DNA of 64,000 bases from Mycolicibacterium confluentis (GCF_010729895.1 NZ_AP022612.1:5084001-5148000), one strand, 5' to 3'. Numbered from the stretch's first letter, positions 17,649 to 26,460 are shown. The notes: generated from the sequence alone by a model not told the origin. Numbers and translations: made by a program.

Positions 17649-18638
17649 ATGAGCAAGAAATTGGTCATCGGGGGCAGCGGCTTCATCGGCTCGAACGTCA
17701 TCCGCAAGCTGGTCGAACGTGGCGAAGATGTCCGGGTGATGCTGCGAGAGACCAGCTCCACCAAAGGAATCGATGATCTCGATGTCGAGCGCTGCTACGG
17801 CGACGTCTTCGACGACGAGGCGCTGCGCAGCGCGATGGCTGGATGCGATGTCGTGTTCTACTGCGTGGTGGACGCTCGCGCGTGGCTGCGCGACCCTTCC
17901 CCGTTGATCCGGACGAATGTCGAAGGTCTGCGCCATGTCCTCGACGCCGCGGTCGATGCCGATCTGAGGCGCTTCGTCTTCATGTCCACCATCGCCACGC
18001 TGGCGGTCAGCGAGGACGGCACGCCCGTCACCGAGGACGACCCGTGCAATTGGTACGACGACGGCGGTGCCTACACCCAGTGCCGAGTCGACGCCGAGAA
18101 CCTGGTGTTGTCTTACGCGAACGACATGGGACTGCCCGCCGTCGCACTGTGCATATCCAACACCTACGGGCCGCGGGACTGGCAACCGACACCGCACGGC
18201 GGCTTGATCGCCGCCATCTCCGCGGGGAAGGCCCCGTTCTACTTCCGCGGCATCGGCCAGGAGGTCGTGGGCATCGAGGATGCCGCGGAAGCGATGATCC
18301 TGGCCTCGGACAAGGGCCGGGTCGGGGAACGGTACATCATCTCGGATCGGTTCGTGACCACCCGCGAACTGCACACGCTGGCCGCCAAGGCCGGTGGGGT
18401 GCGGGCACCGTGGATCGGGATCCCCCGGCGGTTGCTGCTGGCCCTGGCGTCGGCCACCCAGTGGGTAGGCGACACGACCGGACGCGAGATCAAATTCGTC
18501 CGACGCGCGTTCGACATGGTCGACAAGATGTCGCCGCTGGATCACAGCAAGGCCGAACGTGAACTCGGCTGGCGACCGACCCCGATCGAGGACTCGATCC
18601 GCAAGGCTGTCGCGTTCTACCGCGAGCACGGCATGTAG
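17649..18638 (+). CDS. NAD(P)-dependent epimerase/3beta-HSD-like extended SDR
   Basis: A 329-residue extended short-chain dehydrogenase with the N-terminal dinucleotide motif GGSGFIGS. The NTYGPRDW segment and C-terminal helices are typical of epimerases and 3beta-hydroxysteroid dehydrogenases. The catalytic YxxxK motif reads Tyr-Thr-Gln-Cys-Arg (codons at 18072-18086), so Arg replaces the usual Lys, which may alter or abolish normal oxidoreductase chemistry. It is co-transcribed with the SnoaL-like gene and converges on the TetR gene at 18645. The substrate is unknown. Confidence 0.85.
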   Translation: MSKKLVIGGSGFIGSNVIRKLVERGEDVRVMLRETSSTKGIDDLDVERCYGDVFDDEALRSAMAGCDVVFYCVVDARAWLRDPSPLIRTNVEGLRHVLDAAVDADLRRFVFMSTIATLAVSEDGTPVTEDDPCNWYDDGGAYTQCRVDAENLVLSYANDMGLPAVALCISNTYGPRDWQPTPHGGLIAAISAGKAPFYFRGIGQEVVGIEDAAEAMILASDKGRVGERYIISDRFVTTRELHTLAAKAGGVRAPWIGIPRRLLLALASATQWVGDTTGREIKFVRRAFDMVDKMSPLDHSKAERELGWRPTPIEDSIRKAVAFYREHGM

Positions 18639-18644
18639 TGCTGC

Positions 18645-19259
18645 CTACTTGAACAGCGTTCCGCTGACCAGGCGTTTCAGCGCCTTGACCGTGGAGTGGT
18701 ACTCATCGGGATCCGCAGTTGCCGCGTAGTCGGTCATCCCTTGCAGGACGAGGTAGATCGAGTTCGCCACGCTGTCGATGTCGGTCGACCGTGGTAGCGC
18801 GCCTTCTCGACGGGCCTGTCTGATGATGTCGAGAGTCACCTCCCGCAGCGACGAGAACAGGGTGTCGCGGCTCTCGGCCAGGTGCCTCGCGGTGCCGACC
18901 CGGATAGCACGGTCGAATGCGGCGATCAGCGGATACTCCCGCATCAACTGATCACACTCATCGAAGACCGCGACCAATCGTTCCCGGAAATCCTCGCTGC
19001 GCTGCGCGGACGCGGCCACGCGAGGAATCGTCATCTCCGCCCACTCGTCCAGCGTCGCTTTGATCAGCTCGGTCTTGTTCGGAAAGTAGTGGTAGAGGCT
19101 TCCGCTGGTCATATCCGCTTTTCGGGCGATCTCCCGTATCGTCGCCCGTTCATACCCCACTTCGGCAACGCAGCGCATAGTGGCGTCGATGATCCGCCGC
19201 CGGGTCTCCTCGCCGTTGGCGCCGACTGGCCGGCCCAGCAGCGATGGGTTGGTGGACAC
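18645..19259 (-). CDS. TetR-family regulator, likely regulator of the catabolic regulon
   Basis: A 204-residue repressor; the GTG at 19259 has a strong G-rich ribosome-binding site. The helix-turn-helix spans about 18-64 and includes IREIARKADMTSGSLYHYF. The C-terminal domain resembles the TetR_C type common in regulators of acyl-CoA metabolism (KstR2-like). It is the last gene of the operon that begins with the TPP enzyme at 24906, 25 bases after the flavoprotein. That suggests autoregulation through the operator at 24947-24966. I infer that it binds all five AATCAATC-type inverted repeats. Confidence 0.88.
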   Translation of the reverse strand: MSTNPSLLGRPVGANGEETRRRIIDATMRCVAEVGYERATIREIARKADMTSGSLYHYFPNKTELIKATLDEWAEMTIPRVAASAQRSEDFRERLVAVFDECDQLMREYPLIAAFDRAIRVGTARHLAESRDTLFSSLREVTLDIIRQARREGALPRSTDIDSVANSIYLVLQGMTDYAATADPDEYHSTVKALKRLVSGTLFK

Positions 19260-19284
19260 GGATCCCCCTAAGTCGGCGAACGTA

Positions 19285-20913
19285 TTACCTCGAGTTTCTC
19301 ATGCCGCCCACTGGCCGCGGTGCCTCCGCGGCGGCCGCGGCCGCATGCTCGCCGGCCCGCCTGCCGGAGAACACGCAGTCGGCGAGCGCCAGACCGCTGA
19401 CGTAGCTGTTGGAGCAGACGCCCACCGCGGTCCGTCCCGCGGCGTACAGGCCGGGTATGGGATGGCCCTCATGATCGATCACCAGGCCGGTGTCACCGTC
19501 CACCTTCAACCCGCCGAGAGTCAGTCCCGGCACCGGGTAGGTCAGTGAGGGACGAACGGAGATGTCGATGCCGTAGAACGGGGGGCGGACGATCGGTGCG
19601 CACAATTCGGGTGCCTTGTGGGCGGAATCATCACCCCCCGATGCGATGGCCGCGTTGTAGGCATCGACGGTGGCGACCAGCCCCGAGCTGGAGATTCCCA
19701 GTTTGCGGGCCAGCTCGGACAGGGTCGCCGCCTTGCGGTGACCGAAGCTGAACACGGCCGCGATCTGCATACGCAGGATCGACTCGGCCTGCTCCCTCCC
19801 CTGAGCACGCGCCCGCTTCCACGTGTCGGCGTCGACGATTGCATAACCCTTGCCGCCGAACTGACGGACCATGATGTCGCAATGCGTGGCGCCGTAGAGA
19901 TCCTCGTTGGCGATCCGGTCGCCATTGACCCCGACCGTGACCCCCTCGATCAGGGCCGACGGGGGGGTCAGGAGCCGCCAGGCACTGACCCGATCCAGCT
20001 GATCCGTGGCGCCGCCGGCACTCACACCGAGGCGGATGCCCGCACCGTCGTCGGCACGGGTACCCAGCGGCCGGATCTGGGTGAATGCCGGCGCATGACG
20101 GCGCAGCATGTCGTGGTTGAACGCGAATCCGCCCGCCGCCAACACCACGTTCGGCGCGGTGAACGTGCGCTCCTGGGCGCGCCGCTGCCACATCCGGTCG
20201 GCAAGGCCCGTGACGGGATGACCGATCGGCGGCATCCAGTTCGTCAGCTTCGCGCCCACCGCCGTTGTCCGACCATGCAGGAACTGTGCTGATCGACTGC
20301 CACCGATCCAGGTGCGGCAGCGGATTCCGCTCACCCGGCCGTCGACGATCACCAGATCATCCACGACGGTGCGGGGCAGAAACGTGACGCCAAGTTTCAG
20401 GGCGGCATCGCGCATCCGGCGCCACAGGTCCCGGCCGGACTTCGTCCCCGTCGCGATCTGGCGGTGCCCCCGGGGCGCGGGCCTGGCGTGCAACCGGTAC
20501 GGATAAGCCTTCTCGTTTCCGGAGAAGTACAGATAGTGCTTAGTCGGGTAGGAGGTCTTGTAAGTACACAACGACCCCTCGAACTGCGCTCCGTGCTTCT
20601 CCAACCAGGCCAGCTGTTCGACGCTGCCATCGCAGAACCGGCGCAGGGTGGCGTCGCCGACGACACCCTGCACTTCCTGCCGCAGGTAGTTGAACATGTT
20701 CTCGGGGTCGTCGTCGTAGCCGGCCGCCTTCTGGTACGGCGTCCCGCCGCCGGCGTAGACCACGCCACCAGACACCGCTGACGATCCGCCGCCCAGGGCA
20801 CGGTCCACCGCGAGCACCCGAGCCCCGTTCTCGGCCGCCGCGATGGCCGCGCACACTCCGGCAAGGCCGAAGCCCACCACAATCAGGTCGAAATCATCAG
20901 TGACCCTCGACAT
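19285..20913 (-). CDS. FAD-dependent oxidoreductase (FAD_binding_2; ketosteroid dehydrogenase/fumarate reductase-like)
   Basis: A 542-residue flavoprotein. The start at 20913 has GGAGG six bases upstream. The N-terminal FAD motif VVGFGLAGVCAAIAAAENG is followed by the loop GGGSSAVSGGVV, and the C-terminal FAD motif is PGLYAAGRTAVG. This is the layout of 3-ketosteroid dehydrogenases and fumarate/urocanate reductases, which add or remove hydrogens next to a carbonyl. It overlaps the ferredoxin gene by 17 bases, but the fold is not that of a ferredoxin-NAD reductase. It is more likely a dehydrogenase in the pathway than the electron supply of the Rieske enzyme. Confidence 0.88.
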   Translation of the reverse strand: MSRVTDDFDLIVVGFGLAGVCAAIAAAENGARVLAVDRALGGGSSAVSGGVVYAGGGTPYQKAAGYDDDPENMFNYLRQEVQGVVGDATLRRFCDGSVEQLAWLEKHGAQFEGSLCTYKTSYPTKHYLYFSGNEKAYPYRLHARPAPRGHRQIATGTKSGRDLWRRMRDAALKLGVTFLPRTVVDDLVIVDGRVSGIRCRTWIGGSRSAQFLHGRTTAVGAKLTNWMPPIGHPVTGLADRMWQRRAQERTFTAPNVVLAAGGFAFNHDMLRRHAPAFTQIRPLGTRADDGAGIRLGVSAGGATDQLDRVSAWRLLTPPSALIEGVTVGVNGDRIANEDLYGATHCDIMVRQFGGKGYAIVDADTWKRARAQGREQAESILRMQIAAVFSFGHRKAATLSELARKLGISSSGLVATVDAYNAAIASGGDDSAHKAPELCAPIVRPPFYGIDISVRPSLTYPVPGLTLGGLKVDGDTGLVIDHEGHPIPGLYAAGRTAVGVCSNSYVSGLALADCVFSGRRAGEHAAAAAAEAPRPVGGMRNSR

Positions 20914-21247
20914 TCGCCGCCTCCTGGTCGTTGTTGGTGGACTTCTTGACACCGGGCTTGCGCACCGTGATGGGTCCAGAGGCCTTGACCTGGCAGGCCA
21001 GTCTGATCCGGCGCGGGTTGGCGCGCCGGACCCTGCGGTCGAGGTCCGCGAGCAATGCGACCTCGGCGTCGGTGCGTTCGGAGAGCAGGTGCAGGCCGTC
21101 GAGTATCTCGCATCGACAGGCAGTGCAGGTGCCGCGGGCGAAACACAGTGTCGGCCAGTCATATCCGCAACGCCAGGCAGCCTGCATCAGCGTCTCGCCG
21201 GGTTGCACGTCAATGTCGACGCCCGCGGGCTCCACCCGCATCGTCAC
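20897..21247 (-). CDS. [2Fe-2S] plant-type ferredoxin
   Basis: A ferredoxin of about 116 residues. With the GTG at 21247 as start, the cluster ligands are Cys35, Cys41, Cys44 and Cys85 (LCFARGTCTAC and LACQV), the usual C-x5-C-x2-C plus distal Cys. Two further Cys (27, 46) are extra. An ATG two codons downstream is an alternative start. It follows the Rieske oxygenase by 10 bases and probably passes electrons to it. The C-terminal 25 residues are a charged tail that overlaps the next gene. Confidence 0.88.
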   Translation of the reverse strand: MTMRVEPAGVDIDVQPGETLMQAAWRCGYDWPTLCFARGTCTACRCEILDGLHLLSERTDAEVALLADLDRRVRRANPRRIRLACQVKASGPITVRKPGVKKSTNNDQEAANVEGH

Positions 21248-21257
21248 CGAAGGCAGC

Positions 21258-22664
21258 TCAGTACGTCGCAATGTAGCGGTCGATCTCGCTGTGCAACGAG
21301 AAGATCATCGGCTCATATTTTGGCGACAGGGTCGAGTGCGTGATGGCGCCCGAGCGGTAGCCCGCCTGCTGGCGGTAGATGTTGCCCATGTCCTGCTGCA
21401 ACACGAACGGCCAGTCCTCCGGTTCCAGCGGACCTTCTCGACGAGGAGCCGCGTTGTCCATATCGCAGCGCCGCGGGATCTGCATCGCCAGGGCCTCGAA
21501 GATCGCCGAGTCCGGGTCGTGGCCGTTCGGACGGAACCGGTAGAACAGTAGATTTCCGGTCAGCCCGAGAAAGACGAAGTTGGGGAACACGAATCCGTAT
21601 GTCGAGATGTTGGGATCCAACGGAGGCAGCGGAATGTCGGCCTCTTCGGCGTACTTGTAGAGCTCCTCGAAGAACTTGAGCAGCACCTGGTCGTCGGGCA
21701 GGTCACGGATCCGGTCGGCGATGTACTCGTCGCGCGCGGTGGCGAATCCGTCGGTGCCCTCGAAGAGCACCTGATTCTGGTCAATGAAGAACCGGCCCGG
21801 TTCCATCCCGGCGACCAGCGTCGGAGGCAGGACGTAATCTTCCGGATGTTCCGGATCGAACGGTGTGGTGGTGTCGACATGACCCATGCCGTGGTGGAAG
21901 TAGGGGACCCCGTCAGCGTTGTAGTCGTCGTCGGCGGCCCCCATCGCGAGTTCTGGGTGGGCCTGCATGACGTGGTAGGCCTCGAGGAACGCCTCCGTGG
22001 CCACCTTCCAGTTGCCAGGCACTATCGAGTGCTTCCACCAGCGCACACGCATCCGGTCCATCGCCATCGGTCCCAGGTGCTTGTCGTAGGTACCGAAGAA
22101 CTCCTCGAGGGTCGGCGCCTCATCGTCGAAGTTGATCCAGACGAAGCCGTATTTGACGGCCGAGCGCACCTCGGTCAGCAGCATCTTGTCCGGGTCGATC
22201 GAGCCCGGCACGAAACCCTTACGGCAGTAGATGTACGACTGGCTGCCGTCGGTGTTGAACCGCCACCCGTGGAAGGGGCAGACGATCTGATTGCCGCCGA
22301 ATGTCCCGGCATCGGCAGGTTCGACCAGTTGAGTGGCCCGGTGCGGACAGACATTGTTGAGCACCTTGATGCTGCGGTCGGGCTGACGCACCGCAATGAC
22401 CGTCTTGTCGACAATCGTGTACTCGATGAAATCCCCGGGTTCGGGGATGTCCTCCTCGCGGCATGCCCACTGCCAGGTGTGCAGCCACATCTTCTCGTAC
22501 TCCAGATCGGCGAACTGCCGGTCGTAGTAGCGCTCAACGGGTAGATGCACACCGTCGGCGACCCGGAACGGCACCGCGGTGGTGTCGACGTCGTGCCTGG
22601 GCACGTACGGGGCCGCCGCTTCGGCGGTCGTCACTGCCCCGGGTGGAGTGAGTTGCGCTGTCAT
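21258..22664 (-). CDS. Rieske non-heme iron oxygenase, alpha subunit
   Basis: A 468-residue ring-hydroxylating-type oxygenase. The Rieske [2Fe-2S] ligands are Cys106, His108, Cys129 and His132 (CPHRA and CPFHGW). The mononuclear iron site is around EAYHVMQAH, with His231 and His236. It is longer than most relatives, with an insertion after the iron site. No beta subunit is adjacent, so it is probably a homo-oligomeric monooxygenase, demethylase or dioxygenase fed by the ferredoxin encoded 10 bases downstream. A dedicated reductase is not visible in the operon. Confidence 0.92.
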   Translation of the reverse strand: MTAQLTPPGAVTTAEAAAPYVPRHDVDTTAVPFRVADGVHLPVERYYDRQFADLEYEKMWLHTWQWACREEDIPEPGDFIEYTIVDKTVIAVRQPDRSIKVLNNVCPHRATQLVEPADAGTFGGNQIVCPFHGWRFNTDGSQSYIYCRKGFVPGSIDPDKMLLTEVRSAVKYGFVWINFDDEAPTLEEFFGTYDKHLGPMAMDRMRVRWWKHSIVPGNWKVATEAFLEAYHVMQAHPELAMGAADDDYNADGVPYFHHGMGHVDTTTPFDPEHPEDYVLPPTLVAGMEPGRFFIDQNQVLFEGTDGFATARDEYIADRIRDLPDDQVLLKFFEELYKYAEEADIPLPPLDPNISTYGFVFPNFVFLGLTGNLLFYRFRPNGHDPDSAIFEALAMQIPRRCDMDNAAPRREGPLEPEDWPFVLQQDMGNIYRQQAGYRSGAITHSTLSPKYEPMIFSLHSEIDRYIATY

Positions 22665-22674
22665 GCCACGCCTT

Positions 22675-22905
22675 TCAGTTGATGGTGGCGACGACGGTGC
22701 CGACCGGGTAGTCCTCGTCGACCTCGCCGATGATGGAGATCTGACCGTCAGCCGGGCTTTCGACCTCGGTCTCGGTCTTGTCAGTGGCCAGCACGTAGAT
22801 GGCCTGGCCGGCCGCAACGGTGTCGCCGTCCGCGCAGAGCCATTCAGTGATCTGGCCCTGTTCGACGGCGACACCGAGCTTTGGGATTCGCACTTCATGC
22901 GCCAT
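22675..22905 (-). CDS. Stand-alone lipoyl-domain protein
   Basis: A 76-residue protein consisting of only one biotinyl/lipoyl domain. The modifiable lysine is Lys43 in ATDKTETEV; the DKxET context marks lipoylation rather than biotin (MKM). It has no peripheral-subunit-binding or acyltransferase domain, unlike E2 subunits of 2-oxoacid dehydrogenases. It sits between the E1 beta gene (19 bases upstream) and the Rieske oxygenase gene (10 bases downstream). It probably accepts an acyl or hydroxyalkyl group from the TPP enzyme; the next step is not encoded here. Confidence 0.88.
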   Translation of the reverse strand: MAHEVRIPKLGVAVEQGQITEWLCADGDTVAAGQAIYVLATDKTETEVESPADGQISIIGEVDEDYPVGTVVATIN

Positions 22906-22924
22906 GGGTGTGTTCGCCTTTCCG

Positions 22925-23920
22925 TTAACCCAGCACTGCCCGAATGGCCGGTTCGATCCGGCTGACGGGCAGGAAGTTCTGTTCGAGTGACGATGCGTAG
23001 GGAACCGGGGTGTTGGCCCCGCCGACCCGGCCGACCGGTGCCGCCAACTCACCGAAGAGTTCGGAGTGGATCTGCGCGCTCAGTTCGGCGCCGAACCCGC
23101 CACGGGTGACCGCCTCGTGCACCACGACCGCCCGCCGCGTCTTCGCCACGGAGCTGAAGATGGTGTCAGTGTCAAGCGGCTGCAGCGAACGCAGATCGAT
23201 CACCTCGGCCGAGATACCCTCGCCGGCCAGCTTTTCCGCCTCGGCGAGGCAGTCCAGCACCTGGCGGCCATAGGTGATCAGGGTCAGGTCAGTGCCCTCC
23301 CGCGCGATGCGGGCCTTACCCAGCGGTACCCGGTAGTCACCTTCGGGCACCTCGTCACGGACCGCGAAGTACAGGCTGCTCATCTCGACGATCACCACGG
23401 GGTCGTCGTCGAAGATTGCCGACAGCAGCAGGCCCTTGGCATCGGCGGCGGTGGACGGTATCGCCACCTTGAGTCCCGGGGTATGGATCAGCGTGGCTTC
23501 CAGCATCTCGGAATGCTGCGCACCGAATCCCGCTCCGGCACCTGTGGTGGTGCGGACCGTGAGCGGGATCGGCGTGGCGCCGCCGGACATGTAGCGAAGT
23601 TTGGCCGCATGGTTGAAGAGTTGGTCTGCAGCAACGGAGATGAAGTTCATCAGCATGATCTCGGCCACCGGGCGCATGCCGGCCATCGCAGCACCGATCG
23701 CCGCGCCCATGATCGCCTGTTCGCTGATGGGTGTGCAGCGCACCCGTTCTGAGCCGTACTTGGCTTCCAGGCCCTTGTGCACACCGAAGCCGCCACCCTT
23801 GGGGTCCTGGATGTCCTCGCCGAGTTCGAAGACCTCCGGGTCAAGTCCCAGCGCGACATCGAGGCCGTCCCGGATGGCGTCGAGCATCATCAGGGGGCGG
23901 GACGCGGTTGCGGTGCTCAT
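22925..23920 (-). CDS. TPP-dependent 2-oxoacid/acetoin dehydrogenase-type E1, beta subunit
   Basis: A 331-residue E1 beta chain, starting at an ATG that overlaps the alpha stop by ATGA. Family landmarks are LGEDIQDPKGGGFGV, TPISEQAIMGAAIGAAMAG and the C-terminal VDLRSLQPLDTDTI and VVHEAVTRGGFGAE segments. With the alpha chain it forms the heterotetramer that decarboxylates or cleaves a 2-oxo compound and passes the fragment to lipoamide. The presence of a Rieske oxygenase and a lone lipoyl domain instead of E2 and E3 makes the physiological substrate unclear. Confidence 0.92.
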   Translation of the reverse strand: MSTATASRPLMMLDAIRDGLDVALGLDPEVFELGEDIQDPKGGGFGVHKGLEAKYGSERVRCTPISEQAIMGAAIGAAMAGMRPVAEIMLMNFISVAADQLFNHAAKLRYMSGGATPIPLTVRTTTGAGAGFGAQHSEMLEATLIHTPGLKVAIPSTAADAKGLLLSAIFDDDPVVIVEMSSLYFAVRDEVPEGDYRVPLGKARIAREGTDLTLITYGRQVLDCLAEAEKLAGEGISAEVIDLRSLQPLDTDTIFSSVAKTRRAVVVHEAVTRGGFGAELSAQIHSELFGELAAPVGRVGGANTPVPYASSLEQNFLPVSRIEPAIRAVLG

Positions 23921-24906
23921 CGAACGGTCTCCTCGGCGTAGACGTCGGTGGTGAGTTCGGACGGATCGGGCAGCGGCTGCTCGTATGCCCATTCGGCGGC
24001 ATCGTTGACCTCTTCCTGGGCGGCCCGGTCTATCTCGTCCAGTTCTTCTGCAGCGACGCCGAATTCATCGATCAGGCGCTGACGGAACAGCGGGATCGGG
24101 TCGGCTGCATTCGCGTCGGCAAGTTCTTCGGCGGGAATGTATTCGCTCTGGTCGCCGAAGTAGTGGCCGCAGAATCGGTAGGTGACGGCCTCCAACAGGG
24201 TGGGTCCGCCGCCGCCTCTGGCGCGTTCGATGGCCTGACCCGCGGCGTCGTAGAGCTCGACGGGGTCGTTGCCGTTTACGGTGGCCCCCGCCATGGAGTA
24301 CGCCACCGCACGATCGGCGATGTTGGCGACCGTGGTGCCACCGGCCAGCGGGGTGTACTCGGCCCACTTGTTGTTCTGGCAGACGAAGATCACCGGCAGC
24401 TTCCACAGCGATGCCAGGTTGAGGCTTTCGTGAAACGCTCCGATGTTGCTGGCGCCGTCGCCGAAGTTGACCACGGCCACCTGGTCGGTCCCCCGCATCT
24501 GGGCGGCCAGGGCCAGGCCGTTGGCGATCGGCAGGCCTGATCCGACCACACCGGTGGTGACCATCAGCCCGTGCTTGGGCGAGGTGACATGCATGGGGCC
24601 ACCCTTGCCACGGCAGGTTCCGGCGGACCGGCCCAGATACTCGGCCCAAAGGTCGCGCAGCGGCACGCCTTTGGCGATCTGGTCATGCAGACCCCGATAG
24701 GTGGTCACGACGTAATCGGCGGGTCGCAGGTGAGCGGCGACCGATGCGGCCGCGAACTCCTGCCCGCGTGGCGAGTAGTACATTCCGGCGAACTTGCCGC
24801 TCATCATCTGCGCTCGATAGGTCTCGTCGAACGATTTGATGCGCGCCGCCGTGCGGTACAACCCGACCAGGGTCGCCTGGTCCAGTCCTGTTTCGATGGT
24901 CGTCAT
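23917..24906 (-). CDS. TPP-dependent 2-oxoacid/acetoin dehydrogenase-type E1, alpha subunit
   Basis: A 329-residue E1 alpha chain. The thiamine-diphosphate motif starts at GDG (149-151) and ends at NN (178-179). The conserved TTYRGLHDQIAKG and CRGKGGPMH segments are present. It is the first gene of a seven-gene operon that ends with TetR. The promoter region contains operator site 2 at 24947-24966, 40 bases upstream of the start. Relatives act on pyruvate, branched 2-oxoacids or acetoin; the residues seen do not decide between them. Confidence 0.92.
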   Translation of the reverse strand: MTTIETGLDQATLVGLYRTAARIKSFDETYRAQMMSGKFAGMYYSPRGQEFAAASVAAHLRPADYVVTTYRGLHDQIAKGVPLRDLWAEYLGRSAGTCRGKGGPMHVTSPKHGLMVTTGVVGSGLPIANGLALAAQMRGTDQVAVVNFGDGASNIGAFHESLNLASLWKLPVIFVCQNNKWAEYTPLAGGTTVANIADRAVAYSMAGATVNGNDPVELYDAAGQAIERARGGGGPTLLEAVTYRFCGHYFGDQSEYIPAEELADANAADPIPLFRQRLIDEFGVAAEELDEIDRAAQEEVNDAAEWAYEQPLPDPSELTTDVYAEETVR

Positions 24907-24946
24907 CGGAGATCTGCTCCCCTCGGAAGGGTGGTTGAAGTGTGCG

Positions 24947-24966
24947 AATTAATCAATTGATTGATT
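24947..24966. promoter_or_regulatory. Regulon operator site 2
   Basis: AATTAATCAATTGATTGATT lies 41-60 bases upstream of the E1 alpha start, in the only promoter-sized gap before the seven-gene operon. It differs from the consensus arm at one position (T for C at position 4). Confidence 0.78.
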
Positions 24967-25024
24967 GGATCTACGTTATGAGGTGGGTCACGTTCCGTCA
25001 AGCACTGATCCGCGGGATCCAGCC

Positions 25025-25549
25025 TCAGTTCAGTGGCCGGATCGGGTCGCTGCCGTCCCAACCGTCCGCAGCGTCCCGGACGAACTTGGCAAGGCCCTGG
25101 GTGACGTCGTTGTATTCCATGAGTTCCACAACGGTGGCCACGCCGGCGGGTGGTTCGACGTACGCGTACCGCACTCCCCCCTCCTCTGCGCTGGACCAGA
25201 CCACGGGCCAGCCGGCATCCCGCACTGCGCGTAATGTCGCGTCGAAATCCTCTGGCCAATAGGCCAACTGATGAAACCCCGGCCCATTGCCATCGAGGAA
25301 CTCCGTGTAGATGCTCGGCGTGTCTCCGTGCTGCTCGATCAGTTCGAGCTGCAGCTCACCGCTGTTGGCCAGTGCGATCGAGATGGTCACTTCACACCGT
25401 TCGCCACGATGATCAGCCTGCTGCACGATGCGGCGCAGCACGAACCATGGACCCACCCCGAGTTCCACCCAGCTGGCCAGTGCGGCATCGAGGTCGCCGA
25501 CCACGTAACCGATCTGTCGGACCGGCCCGGGCAGTGGCGAGGAAGACAT
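25025..25549 (-). CDS. VOC/glyoxalase-family protein
   Basis: A 174-residue vicinal-oxygen-chelate fold protein; the ATG at 25549 has GGAG six bases upstream. Two beta-alpha-beta-beta-beta modules are visible. Metal-ligand positions read Gln (VRQIGYVV, usually His), Glu (LQLELIEQ), His (GFHQLAY) and Glu (VVELMEY). One ligand position is therefore substituted, as also seen in some epimerase-like members. It lies 24 bases after the SDR gene and is presumably co-transcribed from operator site 3. An epimerase, isomerase or ring-opening role in the same pathway is inference. Confidence 0.85.
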   Translation of the reverse strand: MSSSPLPGPVRQIGYVVGDLDAALASWVELGVGPWFVLRRIVQQADHRGERCEVTISIALANSGELQLELIEQHGDTPSIYTEFLDGNGPGFHQLAYWPEDFDATLRAVRDAGWPVVWSSAEEGGVRYAYVEPPAGVATVVELMEYNDVTQGLAKFVRDAADGWDGSDPIRPLN

Positions 25550-25573
25550 CTGAACTCCAATCATTCAGGCGGA

Positions 25574-26395
25574 TCAGGCGAGCTGGGTGCCGCCGTCAAC
25601 GGACAGCACCTGCCCGGTGACGAATGCAGCCGCGTCAGAGGCGAGATAGACCACCGCAGCGCCGACCTCGGCCGGTAAGGCGAACTGGCGTTCCAAGACG
25701 GTGCGCCGGGCAATCGAGGTCAGTTCCTCCGCCCGGTCGACCATCAGCCGTGCGAACACTCCGTCGGGGTGCCACCGACTGCCCGTGGAGATGGCGTCCG
25801 CCCCGTCGGGAAAGGTCGAGTACGGGGCCACCGCGTTTACCGTCACCCCGTGCGTACCAACTTCTTTGGCCAGCACCCTGGTGAAGGCATGGACGGCACC
25901 CTTCATCGCGGAATACACCGCGAGCAGCGGATCACCGACGATCCCCGATGTCGAGCCGATGTTGACGATCCGGCCCCAGCCACGAGCGATCATCCCGGGC
26001 AGGAACGCGTGGGTGCAGTTGAGGACGCTCACGAAGGTGAGGTCGATATCGTCCCGCCATGCCGCCGGGTCGGATTCCGCGAAGGCATCCATCCCGACAT
26101 TGCCGCCCACACCGTTGACCAGAACATCGACGGCGCCGAATCGTTCACCCACTGCCACTGCCATCGCCGCAGCGTCGGCACGGTCGGTCACGTCGCAGGC
26201 CTGCCAGTGCACATCTCGCGCGCCTCGCTCAAGCAGGTGGGCACACACCTTCGCACCCTGGTTCGGATCCCGCCCGACGACAACGATGTTCGCACCCTCG
26301 GCCGCGAACTCCGTCGCGATACCACGTCCGATGTTGGCATTGGCGCCGGTAACGACCACGGTGCGCCCGGCGAGTCCGGTTTCCAAATTCCTCAC
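25574..26395 (-). CDS. Short-chain dehydrogenase/reductase
   Basis: A 273-residue classical SDR. The GTG at 26395 has GAAGG seven bases upstream. The cofactor motif is TGANANIGRG, the NAG-equivalent is NGVGG (variant), the catalytic residues are Ser in IGSTSG and YSAMK, and the C-terminus ends SVDGGTQLA. A longer loop (STGSRWHPDG) shapes the substrate pocket. It is followed by the VOC gene and preceded by operator sites 3 and 4. Confidence 0.9.
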   Translation of the reverse strand: MRNLETGLAGRTVVVTGANANIGRGIATEFAAEGANIVVVGRDPNQGAKVCAHLLERGARDVHWQACDVTDRADAAAMAVAVGERFGAVDVLVNGVGGNVGMDAFAESDPAAWRDDIDLTFVSVLNCTHAFLPGMIARGWGRIVNIGSTSGIVGDPLLAVYSAMKGAVHAFTRVLAKEVGTHGVTVNAVAPYSTFPDGADAISTGSRWHPDGVFARLMVDRAEELTSIARRTVLERQFALPAEVGAAVVYLASDAAAFVTGQVLSVDGGTQLA

Positions 26396-26440
26396 CGCAC
26401 CTTCGGTTTGACTGCTGAACTGATGCCCGAGACTTCACTG

Positions 26441-26460
26441 AATCAATCAGTTGCTTGATT
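26441..26460. promoter_or_regulatory. Regulon operator site 3
   Basis: AATCAATCAGTTGCTTGATT lies 46-65 bases upstream of the SDR start at 26395. The right arm has one mismatch to the consensus. Confidence 0.75.

Noticed and set aside
20897..21247. Ferredoxin plus flavoprotein read as a complete Rieske electron chain
   Set aside because: The flavoprotein has the FAD_binding_2 ketosteroid dehydrogenase/fumarate reductase layout, not a ferredoxin reductase fold, so it is not counted as the reductase.
22675..22905. Biotin carboxyl carrier interpretation of the small carrier domain
   Set aside because: The lysine context is DKTET, not MKM, and there is no carboxylase gene nearby; lipoyl fits better.
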